The notes under the pieces were generated by a model, which had not been told where the DNA came from, did not search any database, and was given only the letters and a program-made list of their open reading frames with translations. The position numbers were made by a program, and so were the translations under genes. DNA of 64,000 bases from Heliocidaris erythrogramma (lineage: Eukaryota; Echinodermata; Echinoidea; Camarodonta; Echinometridae): positions 11,336,410 to 11,400,409 of the forward strand of contig CM046870.1 in NCBI GenBank assembly GCA_025617745.1. The letters are read 5' to 3'. The first letter of the stretch is position 1; each line of letters opens with the position of its first letter. This document shows positions 47,169-58,834 of this stretch, one piece after another.

Positions 47169-48470
47169 TTAATTGATTTGCAGGATAAAGTCATATTAGC
47201 AATACAGAATAATAAGTTCTGTATTGGAATATTTATGGATCTGTCAAAAGCATTGATATAGTAGATCACTCAATACCCTTGGCAAAATTATATTATTACG
47301 GGATACGAGGAATTCTTTTCCAATTTTTAAAAACTATTTAAATGACGCTCGTCAATTTACTCTGTTTAATAATCATAGTTCTGATTTTGCTAATATTACA
47401 AATGGAATTCCTCAAGGATCTATCCTCGGCCCGTTACTTTTTCTCATTTATATTGATGATTTAACTCTGTCCTCTAGCAAGCTGCATTATATTATGTATA
47501 CAGATGATACAACTCTTCTTTACTCACACTCTGGTTTAGATAATGTTGAACATAAAATTAACAAAGAATTAAACAATGTGTCAAAGTGGTTTAAGGCTAA
47601 TAGACTAATACTTAATTTTGTATATTCCAAAATAGGAATCATCATATTTTTAGCTTTCTTGATCAGATATCTTTAACCATGGACTCCACATCCATATCCA
47701 AGTTAATTTTCTTGTAGTATTAGTAGATAGCAATCTTCGTTGGAATACCCAAATTGATAACATTGTACACAAAGTTTCTAAATGTATTGGTGTTATGTAT
47801 AAACCTAAGTTTAAAGTACCATTGCCTATATTATTTACCTTATGTAACTCCCTTATATTACCTTATCTGACATATTGTATTGTTGTTTGGGGAAATTCAT
47901 CACAAGGAAAACCAGATACGTTGTTCAAATTGCAAAAAAAGGACTTACGCATTTGTACGAGAAGTGATTATTATGCCCATTCCGCTCCCTTATATTTCCG
48001 TTTAAAAACTTTGAATATTTTTGATCTGTTCAAATATCATATTGCACTGATTGGTTTTCAGTATTTTCAAGACTTGCTTCCTCATAACATATCAGCCTTG
48101 TTTTCCATCAATAATCAAATTCATACCATGAAACTAGGTTTCGTAATTTATTTCACTTATGGAAAGTAAAAACTTCATTCTCTAAGAAATCAGGTCATAC
48201 GTTTATACAAAAATAGTTTAACATTCAAAAAACAATTTAAATTGAATTTGTATACTACATGTAAGTACAACTGAAATATCCACCCAACCTTTTTGTCTTC
48301 TGAAGCTCTCTAATCGATATTATAGTTTACTCATATAATGTATATGTTATTATCCTTTGTTGTATATAATCTATGCTCCATGATATTAATTACATAAATT
48401 TTTGTGTGGGAACTTTGCCTTTAGAAGCCACCACCGGTTGTTTTTTTTAAGTTCTCCTATTTATTGTAAA
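47169..48470 (+). pseudogene. Host LINE, fragment 4 (RT core to 3' end)
   Basis: Reads IDLQDKVILAIQNNKFCIGI, FMDLSKA, VDHSIPLAKLYYYGIRG, GIPQGSILGPLLFLIYIDD, the catalytic YTDD motif (MYTDDTTLLYS) and the connection/thumb region KWFKANRLILN, YLTYCIVVWG. Frameshifts occur near 47.25, 47.64 and 48.17 kb. The 3' UTR follows, with no clear tail. With fragments 1-3 it makes one LINE gene. Confidence 0.85.
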
Positions 48471-48486
48471 ATGAGTGTCAATTAAG

Positions 48487-48679
48487 AGTCGAGTACCTAC
48501 ATAAAGAGAGTAGCGACAACTGATGATTTTAACGCCATTTTTCCCCTCTGCTATGCAACATTTCTATTCAATTCCTATGAGCACCTGTGTGCTCTCAGTA
48601 GAAAGAATTCAAACGCCATTTTGTTTCCAGAAAAGTCAGACGTCCATGTCGCTACTCTTCTATATAAAGGTACTCTAGT
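48487..48679. mobile_element. MITE pair, copy 1
   Basis: About 193 bp with inverted ends GAGTACC...AGAGAGTAGCGACA and its complement TGTCGCTACTC...GGTACTC. Nearly the same as 49241-49433. No ORF. Confidence 0.75.
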
Positions 48680-48724
48680 CAAGAGCCCGCCCCCCGCGTA
48701 TGCTTGTTCCCTCCCTTTGAAAGC

Positions 48725-48725
<1 letters not shown>

Positions 48726-48759
<34 letters not shown>
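48726..48759. repeat. Poly(C) tract, 34 nt
   Basis: Uninterrupted C run. Confidence 0.95.
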
Positions 48760-48760
<1 letters not shown>

Positions 48761-49240
48761 TCAGGGCTGCCAAAATTTCTGAACCCCTATCGCGGGCTTT
48801 GCGCGGGCTTTTCCCGCCTTTGAGACCCCCTAAATTCAGAACACTGCTCAATGTACCCCCCTATCTCAGGTGAGCTCTCATTCCAACCCCATATCTTAGG
48901 ACAGACACCAACCCCCCTCCCAAGTAAGCTGTCATTACAATACCTTGGAAGACATGGGGGCCAGTGTTTCTACTTTTCAAAATGAAATAATCCTGGCTGA
49001 ATGAGCTATCAAAACTAGCAGGAATTTCAGGAATTTTTAATTTCTCAGGTGTCGAAGAGAGAGAGAGAGAGAAAGAAATACACCCCTTTTTAATGAAATC
49101 TCCGGGTGAAAGATAAAACACACCCCCTTTTTTTACAATTCACGGGCCGGATTGTGTCGCCCAAAAAATACCCCTTTACCGGAGATTTTGGGAACACGCA
49201 TGCGGTCCCTTCGACCTCCGAGTGGGGGGCCGGGGTGAAG

Positions 49241-49433
49241 AGTAGAGTACCTACATAAAGAGAGTAGCGACAACTCATGATTTGAACGCCATTGTGTTTC
49301 CACTGCTATGCAACATTTCTATTAAATTCCGATGAGCACCTGGGTGTTCTCAATAGAAAGAATTCAAACGCCATTTTGTTTCCCGAAAAGTTAGGAGGTC
49401 TATGTCGCTACTCTCTATATAAATGTACTCTAG
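49241..49433. mobile_element. MITE pair, copy 2
   Basis: Same orientation as copy 1, 750 bp away. Shares ACATAAAGAGAGTAGCGACA and AGAAAGAATTCAAACGCC. Both copies are followed by TCAAGAG. A pair this close could also be a solo direct repeat of a larger element, but the inverted ends favour a MITE. Confidence 0.75.
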
Positions 49434-49879
49434 TCAAGAGGGGTGACAATACGGTTTAATCCGTCAAGACTATAGTCGGCATGAATACTCATGAAAAACA
49501 AATTGTAGAGACGTAATTAAATAAGCGAACCTAATTAACAGTTCTCCGTGTAGCGCATTCGGATCTACAATGTGCTTGTCATGAAGATATCCCGAGTTCG
49601 TTCTTTTGCTTAAATAATAATAAAAAAATAAAAATAATAATACATAACAGTTATATTGTGCTTAATACAATGTTTCTAAGCACCGAAGTAGTATTATTAC
49701 CCTGGCTTTAGCCCAGCTGCCCTATAAGGCGCTGAAAGCATTCAAGGAATAAATTCCTACCAAACAATGTCAACTTTGAGAAAATACAAGTCTGAAAGTT
49801 GTAGTCTCTCTCCCAAAGTCTTCAAAACGGGGCTTCCTGACACTCAAATACTGCCCTCTCTTGTCAGTGGCACGAGTCT

Positions 49880-50345
49880 TGACAGAAAAAAAAAAGACGC
49901 CGCCCGGACTGCTTTTCAATTATTTAGACGCAATACTGCAATGTATGTAACAGGGTGGGTGGAGAGAGAGAGAGAGAGAGGGGGGGGGGGGGGGAGAGGG
50001 GAGAGTTTCCTCCTTCCCAAGATAACGGCTCGTAGCAAACCTTTTTTTTTAAGGCGGAATGTTGTAGTTCGATGCCCGGACAGCTTTTCAATTATTTGGA
50101 CGCAATATTGCACCTCATGTATATTAGGGGTGGGTGCATTGAGGTGGGGGGGGGGGGGGGGTGGGGGGGGGGGGGTCGAGTTATTTCCCTTTCCCTATTG
50201 ACGCCCTTTGACATTTTAGCTAATTTTGAGAGAAAGGTAACGGCTCGTAGCGCACCTTTTTAAGGTTTTTTCTCTCACGTCTCCTGCATTTTCGCTCTCG
50301 CTTTTTTAGAGTCTGAATATCGGGGGGGGGGGGGGGGGGGGGTGT
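49880..50345. repeat. Duplicated poly(G)-bearing segment
   Basis: Two units share CTTTTCAATTATTTRGACGCAATA and AACGGCTCGTAGC. Each carries a long G-rich run (about 49980-49994, 50143-50175), with a third at about 50322-50341. ORFs here are artefacts of the runs. Confidence 0.7.
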
Positions 50346-52319
50346 GGCCTCCTTGTGCCCCCTGTCTACGCAAGTGAAAGTAAGTACACAGTCTCCTGCT
50401 GTTGTAATATAAATAAATTTTTTCCTATTTATGTGACAAAGTTCACTCAATATTTTTCACTTTGTAATTGATATATAATCTAACGACCTCAAAATACTTC
50501 CGTTTATAAGGTCCATATACATTATTGTAACGCCCATATAGGGGTATAGGGTGCTACAATAAAAGAACACGAGGAGAAACATATAGTTGGTTGTGATGCT
50601 GGTGTCATAAAGTAGAGTGGCACATTTATTATCAATATAATAAACGTAAAAACATTCCTCATAAACAACATGTTGTATTCACAGACAGTATCAACGCAAA
50701 TAATCTTTAGTCATGATAGCATTGACTCATCCAATCATTATCTAGGTAATATAAAAATTAATCATAATAACTCATTTCCTAACTATTAGACATTTCACCT
50801 CTAAATCCCTTTCATGTCCTATTTTAATGACTAAACCGCTATATAATTACATGTATGCACAGGTTCATTCATAACGAAGTCTCTCATATGAATCTAAAAT
50901 CAGCTTAGTAATTTATAGTACTGGAGAGGTGCTTCAACTACTTTCTGATCAGCCAACTAGGGAGCCCATAGAACGGGTTGTAATCATATGATTGATTTTA
51001 TGTTGGGGATTGTCTCAAACTGTTGAATTTTGTAAAGACTACTGTAATATAGTAGTAGATAAAATAACCAGCTCATGATGGGATAGACTGTCGAACATAC
51101 AGGTAAAATTGTCTTAACAAGGTACATTTTTAATACCTCAAAGATAAGAAATGCTCTTTTACCTTGTGTTTGTTATAATATGGGTTTTACTTCAACCTCA
51201 ATAGTTTGTTTTTGTTTTAGGGAGGAAGGTTTGAAGTATGCAAACATGTTTCATCAATATTTTGAATAATTCTATTTCCTTTTCAATGTACCTTTGTCAC
51301 TGAATACCTTTTTTCGTTTCATTTTTGTATTACATGACGATTCACAGACTATATTGCTTTTATTTGAAAACTCTCTGGTTAATATTGTGACAAATGCAGG
51401 CTTATTTTTGTTCCTGCCAATTTCTCTTACTTTATTGTTATGAAGTCATGCTCTTAATAATTCATGGAAACCCAAGTTACCAACAAAAAAAAAAAAAATG
51501 ATATGTGAATTTTCATGTCTTATGTGCCATTTAATGAATTCTTGCCAACGAAATGTTATAATTGGAACAAATCATTTTCACATTGCAAATTTAAAGCTTT
51601 AAAAGTTTAAATATAACCTGACATCAGAGGTATGACATTGACTGCTGCTGTTCGGAAAAAAATTTCTTGGGATCAAAGTTACAAGTCTGCTAGCTGCTTC
51701 AAATTCAGTTGTATTATTGAGGCGTGATGCAATTGCATCTTTTTCCGACACCCAGAAATAGGTAGATAAAATACTAACTGAAGCCGTTTTCTTTGCTTCT
51801 AAAGTGAGATCATTAGTTGTCGAAGAAAGAGAAGCAAATGCCTTATTAAAGAGAATATCCTTATTCCAGAGAAACTGTAACAAACTTTAGGAAAATTCAA
51901 AATGTTTTATTGTCGTCACAGGTTGCTATATGTATGTATGCTCTCTGGGGGTTGTTTCATAAAGCTGTTCGTAAAGTTACGCCTGACTTTACGAACCACT
52001 TGAATATGAAGTTCCAGATAGAATGCCCAAAGTTTTTCCTGATGTTTTAATAATAGTGTGACTATATTTCCAATAACTTCAATTAAATCATGACAAAATG
52101 TATACTTTGCATTAAAATGTTTGTTATAATAAGAATGTTAATCTACATCTACACAGTTCAACTTTAGTTGATGCAGTTAAAAATGATTGATCATCCCATT
52201 TGGCTTGTCATATTTAAGTCATTTGTAAAGTCATGCGTATAACTTTACGAACAGTTTTATGATCAACACCCTCAGGACAATCACTGTACTACATGTACTG
52301 TGGTGATGTGTCTTGAAAG
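50345..52319. other. Mostly no gene recognised
   Basis: AT-rich sequence. Apart from the candidate exon at 51599-51875, nothing coding or structured stands out. Confidence 0.4.
51599..51875 (-). CDS. Candidate exon of unknown protein
   Basis: On the minus strand an acceptor-like aagtttgttacag precedes LWNKDILFNKAFASL and an open frame of about 90 residues (KTASVSILSTYFWVSEKDAI, EFEAASRLVTLIPRNFFPNS). The composition looks protein-like rather than random, but I recognise no family, and the only donor-like site (CAG|GTTATA) is weak. Confidence 0.2.
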
Positions 52320-52625
52320 AGAAGGTTGACTTCTGGTAAAGGAGAACAAATAATTTGTGAGCTTCATCATGATTCTTTTCATGTCAAATGCCCTCATAAT
52401 CAAAATCTGACAAGAAATAGCTGAAGTGTTGGGACCAATTATTCATGCCCCATGTGTGTGTGTAGTCCCATATACTCATGTCTGTGTGCAGTGCAAGTGC
52501 TTTTCAGCGATGTGGAGTCAACCTGTCATTTTGATGATCCCACAACCTCAAAGTACACACCGATTGTTATTTTCTACATCATTTGAGGCTGTTTCTCTCA
52601 CAGTGTAATTGCATTACCAGAACTC
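52320..52625. repeat. Segmental duplication copy D, end block
   Basis: Matches 22790-23105 of copy A (AGAAATAGCTGAAGTGTT, GTGCTTTTCAGCGA, CCAGAACTC). In copy A this block lies just downstream of the TRIM-like gene; here no TRIM sequence follows before the next unit starts at 53.69 kb. Confidence 0.75.
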
Positions 52626-53687
52626 CACTTCATCTTTGATTATTTGTAGTCATAACTATAACACCTCGTGTGCTAACAGAGGTTTACTAGTTTGGACTTT
52701 CAAAGTGCAAGAGAAGCGTTCATGTTTATTAATGGCAGGGTTACTGTGCTATATGCGTGTAATTATGTGCAAAGACAGTTTATTTATGAAACAATATCAC
52801 ATGCTTTTAACAAGAAATGCATGATCCATTACATGTGCAAGCTGGAGTTTCCTCAATTCTTCATTTTGATATCTTACGTGCAAGTTAATTTGAATTAAAT
52901 TCCAAATAATGCCAGGGAGCAATGTTCCTTATATTCTTGTTGAATTTTTATAGTCCCTACCATTGAAATATATTACTTTTCATTAGCAAATGCATTTAAT
53001 GTAATTCAGTGTAATTATGAAAGGTCTTGAATAATGTGAATTATAGTTTTTGTTTAATATTTGTTAAATTAATTTCTAGTTTATTCATGTTTAAATTTCC
53101 TGGAAAAGACGTCTTGATTATCATTTCACCATGTACCAGATACGCATTTATTTTCCATGTTTTTTGTAATACAGACCCCCAAGGACAACAGCATTTAAAC
53201 TACTGATGGGGCTACCCTGTTTGAAGAATACTACATAAATAGTATTTGGGAAGGTTCCCCGCATTCTATGGACCATGGGTTCTTGTTGGTTGTCAACATG
53301 GATAAGAGATCAATAAAAGGATATAAAACAGGCTTTCAAAGTAATTTTGAAAACAGTAATTTTGAATCCGAATCTTTTGCAAATATTAATTTTGCAATGA
53401 TTGTTAGTGAATGTCTTCAACCAAAGTATGGGCTACTGAGATGTAGTGTATCATATCTATTTTTGTAGTAAATTATGTCATTAGGCAAAAGAAGTGTGCT
53501 TATGTGTAGCTTTTACATTAGAATGCAAATATATAAAGAAATTGGACACGGGGAAATTTATTTTGTGATAGTGGACAGGATGTGGGCAAAATATGTTTGA
53601 GGGTTGGCATCGATGCTCTCTCTAGGTTTAAGGTGATGCAAATGTATTCACTTTTGTTTGCACTTTTTGTTATTAACAGTGAATGTT
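52626..53687. other. No gene recognised
   Basis: AT-rich sequence between duplicated blocks. Small ORFs here have no family resemblance. Confidence 0.4.
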
Positions 53688-54180
53688 ACTGTAAATCTAA
53701 AGTAGGAACGATGTGGTGAATATTGGAGCAAAATTTGGCAAAGTTTTAAGATTCAATATTTCATTCCAGAGAGATTTTCAAAAAATGATGTCAATACTCC
53801 AGATTTTGTTCCTATTTACTGAGGTGTTCTTATTCTTTTTATTGTATATCTATGTAATGTAGATGTTGTTTTTTTATCCCACACAAGATACATACATGCT
53901 TTTTTGTTGTGAAACAAAATGGATGAAAATTGTAAGGGTTTTTTTCAAAATGCAAAAAACAGGAACAATCTTTTACATATAGAATATATCAATGAAAGTT
54001 TGTTTATCGGTTATGTAAATACAATATATCACTTCTGATGTAAATTATGTACATGTATGTAAATTACAAGCACTGTTGAAAATCATGTAAATAAAAAACA
54101 AAAATGCAACAGTTGCTATTGATTTTAAAGATTAAACTGTAAATAGCAAGGGGTCCATTAACTCCTTCAAAACAAAATCA
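53688..54180. repeat. Segmental duplication, copy of 17158-17690
   Basis: Collinear with the first block of copy A, with small deletions. Confidence 0.8.
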
Positions 54181-56224
54181 TGTACAAATCATTTACAAAA
54201 GTGGACTCGTATTTATTATTGCAAAGTACTATTAAACCATTATGTTATTAAGGATGCTTATATAGAAAGATATGAACTGTATATATTTTGGATTATTTTC
54301 AATATTCATGGTCAGGGAAATGGAAGATCCCTGCTTCTGATCCTCGTTCCATTTTACATTTCTTTTTTAAATCTTTAAATTATTTATTTTATTACTCGCA
54401 GAAGTTTCCAGCGGAGAAACTGTAAGTTTTTGCTAGTTAAGATCATGTACTGTATTTGTAACTAAAATTTGTGATTATTTTATATCATGGCATACCCGAT
54501 GTTGGTAAATATTTAAATTAAACCATAAATCATACAAAGTTAATATCTTTTGTTCGATTCTTATCTTATCTTGTGGATTTTGGATCGTAACAATCTCAGT
54601 CTGTCAGCTAAATATGAGTCATTGGATGTCACCGTCATGTCAAAACATGGTTGTTGCTATAGAAACATTATGGTGAATTAATAAATATTAGTGAAAAAAT
54701 CTGGAACTATCTAACACACTTTATAAAGTAAGGGTCTCCACAACCTGAAATGATGGTTTTTCCCTGTACGTAAGCAAGGACCCTGGATATCATAATATTT
54801 ATCCTCCCTGACTGCCACAAACGTGGATGTTGGGCGACCACTCGGGCTGTTACTGTGGTAATAAGTTAGGAAATAACATATGTGTAATTCAACAATGTGA
54901 AAATATTTAGTAGGCATTACATCTATTTCAAGCAGCTCTTTTGAGTGCAATCTTTTTGTGTGCTTTCAAGGTCACAGTCAGGTAAAGCGATTAAAACTCT
55001 AATTATCCGTTTGGTCTCAAACTGACGCCGATATGGTGGGTGTGAGCATCAGCCCCATTACTATGGCAACGCACCATCAAAATATTGGAAATTGTTTGAA
55101 AATGAAAAATTCTGTTTTAACAATAGAAAACACAAAATCAATCACAACAGAAAACATAAAACACAAAAAGTCTTGAAAAACATATCATAAACATGCCTGA
55201 GTTATTACGGTCATAATCCGAATCACTTAAGGCCATAGTAATTTCTAAACAGGGTCGTTGCCATGGTAGTATTATTATGAAAAATGAGCAATTTAACAAA
55301 AATGTGACAGATTTTTGTTATTACACAGCAGCAGTTATGTTGCAAAGCAAGAAAATTATAACTAATTTTGTTATTTACTACATGAATCTATGTATGTACC
55401 TATTTGCTAGATTCCCAAACTATGCCGTCATTCAAGAAAAACTAAGTCTGAAACGCGCATGCCCCTGCCCGACATGTTGTTAGACAAGGAGAGGGGCTGG
55501 AATATCTACTTTTTTCAACATTTATTATCAATTTTATGTCAATCATTGAAGGAGTAATTAAATCTTTATTTGGTGACAAGATTTCTAATATCATTATGAA
55601 GATAACGATTAAAAAGTATTCATTTATGTTTGTCTCATTCATCGCCATAACTGCAAGATTTAGCAACTCTTTATATTTATATAAACCAACTCAAGGCTAA
55701 GTTATATGAAGGATTTGCAAAGTACAGATATATGTTTGTATTAGTAGAGTCAAGATGATAATGGCTCAATATTGGTACCTGTCTTTTTGAAACAACATTT
55801 TGTGAACAACTCGACAACTAAATGCAGCATATCTTTTCATTATCTCTTTTCAGTAGAGTTGTTGGTCTTTAACCTGTTGTCAACTGGAACCGGTTTGTCC
55901 TTGTATTATGCCTATGAGGATTTGAAAATTCACTAGTTAATGTGTTAATTTACTTGTAGCTCCCAGGGGGGGGGGGGGGGGGGGGTACTCAGATTATAAT
56001 CGGACGGGGGTGTGCGGCTGAGAACTCCAGACATCCACATCCAAGGGTCCTTTTGCTGTAAATAGGCACCCGTGTCTAAGGATTTTTGTGAAAAATGGAC
56101 CCATGTCTAAGGATCTTTTTAATGAAAAGAGGACCCATGTCTAAGGATCTTTCTTAAAAAAGTCACCCTCCCCAGCGGCACATCCCCGTATACCCAATAT
56201 ACGTGAGTACCCCCCCCCCCCCAA
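54181..56224. other. No gene; poly(G) and poly(C) runs
   Basis: G run near 55970-55985 and C run near 56210-56222. CACCCATGTCTAAGGATC is tandemly repeated near 56060-56155. No coding region is supported. Confidence 0.45.
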
Positions 56225-57064
56225 GACTCTATCAGTTTAGAGTCAGGTTGTCCCCTGTCCGGTGGTGTGGCCGAGATGTAACAGGATTATTTTTTTTAAA
56301 GAAAGATGCTTGAATCGTAGTGCAATAGAACTCATGTGTGTGCGTATGCCCTGTTTGTTGTAAAATAAAGATTTTCGTCTTTATACTAGATCTGTATATA
56401 TGTAACAAATCGAATGATTATATATACTGAGGATCATGTGTGCTATATGTGATTACAAAAATCTCTGATGCCAGTGGAGAGAGATGTAATAAAGTTAGCA
56501 ATCATACAATCATAAAGATCATGAAGCTTGATTACTCATGCATATTTTGCAAAAGCTGGTTGAAAACGAAGGGTAAAAACATGATATCAGCAGGCCTGTA
56601 ACTGGAGGTGCAGACATTACATGAGGGGATTTTTTTTTGGCCTTTTTTCTATCTAAAAATCTGGTCATCAAAACAATGTAATTAAAACTTAAGTTGTTTT
56701 TTTATGTCAAGTTGTCAGGTTTTTAATTACATTTTAGATATAATTTTGATGACCAGACTTTGTTTTAAATGTCAAGATGACGTCTAGTTATAATACGGTC
56801 ATGATCAGGGTGTAATATCACTGTAAATATCAACTTAGTCACAGCTACAGTTGTGTAACTTCTGGGCTAGGTTCAGTTTGGTCATCCAATCCACTCCAAG
56901 CATTGTTGGCCTTCATTAAAACTAATGAATCTCGGAACATTTAGAAAATAAAATTGGTACAGGAAGGGATATAAAGCTTACAAGAGGGAGAGAGGGAGAT
57001 AGAGAGAGAGAGAGAGAAAGAGAAAGAGAGAGAGAGAAAAAAAGAGATGTCTAGAAGAGTCGTA
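56225..57064. repeat. Segmental duplication copy B, part 1
   Basis: Matches about 18300-19195, including the hairpin sequence near 56660-56750 and the (GA)n run near 56990-57040. Confidence 0.85.
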
Positions 57065-58834
57065 CACTCTTAAAAATGCGGGGTCGCATATTGCGTGGTC
57101 GAATTTATTCGACCACGTTTCGGGGTTGTTTTCGATCAATAATGCTCCCGCTGCATTAAAATGACCAGTTTTTGCGTGGTCAAAATGACCACGCAAAAAC
57201 TGGTCATTTTAATGACCACGCAAAAACTGGTCATTTTAATGCACTCTAAAAAAGGACTGGTCAAAAAATGTACCAATGCGATTGGTCAACACCATATGGG
57301 TTATTTCCAAAAATATGTTGGTCACAATGTTCCAATTTCACTGGTTAATCACTAACCATTTGAAATATTGCTTATTCATCAGCAAAGTATTGGTCCGACT
57401 TCTACTTGGTTTAAGGACAATTAACCCCACGTGATATTCTAGATGCACCTATTGTCTGCTACGTCTTTCCATGGAGGCTGCCATTTTGTGCATGACACGG
57501 ATCATTAGGTACCATATGCATTGATAATAGCCTACCTTTACAACAGATACGTCGCTTTGTTCTGATTGTATTACGATTGTTATTGGCCATGGGCCTAGAT
57601 AATTGACGACCCATGAGTTCTAATAGCCATCCTGTAAAGCAGATTCCTCGCTTTGTTTTGGTATTGTTACGATTGTCTCCGTCCTTGACGTCAATTCTCC
57701 GTCCTTGACGTATATTTTTTATGAAGTATATTTTTTATGAACAAATTAAGACCTTTAAAAAAATATATAAAACTAAACTTACATTTCAGAATATGTGACT
57801 TTATCTAATATATATTTGTCCTCTAAAAATCAATTACAAGTTAACGATGAAGGAAATTTTACTTGGGATGAAAAATATATTCGTGTACACATAAAGTAAT
57901 GGCAGCCCCCTTATTATTGCTAGCAGACGATAACTTGGCTGGAAAATAGTGATTTATATCTATATCCTGTGTTTTTACATGAAATTGCATGTATCAAATA
58001 AGAGGCATATACTACACCATTCAAAATAAGCTAATTCATACGCTGAGGTTAATTTCCCTTTAAACGTTGGGCCATTGTCATGAATATTCATGATGTATCC
58101 TGAATACCCATGAGCAACCGTAAACAACCAGAATTTATATATATAAATGACACTTGATTTTTAAGTTTTTATGCAATGATTGCACTTTGAAATGTGATGA
58201 AAAATGTATGTATACTAATTATTATGTTGTACATATTCAAACATGTAATTAGGTTTAAGATCTAAAAATCTACATTAGAAAATTAAATTAAAATCTTTAA
58301 CCACTTTTAGCAAGCACTGCAATACAGTCCCTATATAATAAAGTAAAGGTTTTCAGGATATATAGGTATAGGATGTAGGACTATAATAGGAGTAGGGTTA
58401 AAGTAGGATGATAGGGGTATGATATGCTATACGATAGGAGAGGATAGGTTATAGGTCATAGTGAGCAAAATATACAAAATATGTTATGATATTACTTGAC
58501 ATTAGCTTCTTTTTTTTAATCTTTGAAACGTGGATGGTACACGCGCATCCGGCAGAAGTATCAACCCCGTCCGACGGGAAATGACCCCGTACGTTTTGAC
58601 GGGGTTATAAGGTAATGATCATTAGTATGCGGGGTCAAATTATGCGGGGTCAAGTTATGCAGAAATGACCACGCAATCGTGGTTAAATTTTGACCACATT
58701 CGGGGTCGAAATGTAACCACGCTATGTGGTTACTGTGGGTGACCCCGCACGGGGTTTGTGCATAGTTGATCCCGCATGCGGGGTCATTTGTAACCCCGTT
58801 TGGGGTTATTTTTGACCACGCATTTTTAAGAGTG
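57065..58834. mobile_element. TA-target DNA transposon, 1770 bp, with empty sites in two paralogues
   Basis: Ends CACTCTTAAAAATGCG and CGCATTTTTAAGAGTG, flanked by TA (57063-57064, 58835-58836). Copies A (GTCGTACTGCCATG near 19190) and C (near 61037) show the uninterrupted target. The interior has many GACCACGC, GACCCCGC and complementary GCGTGGTC/GCGGGGTC motifs near both ends, a short tandem repeat of a GACCACGCAAAAACTGGTCA unit (57150-57240), and an AGGATA-rich stretch (58370-58450). No transposase is present. Confidence 0.92.

Noticed and set aside
49767..50450. ORFs rich in glycine or proline
   Set aside because: Produced by poly(G)/poly(C) runs and duplicated non-coding sequence.
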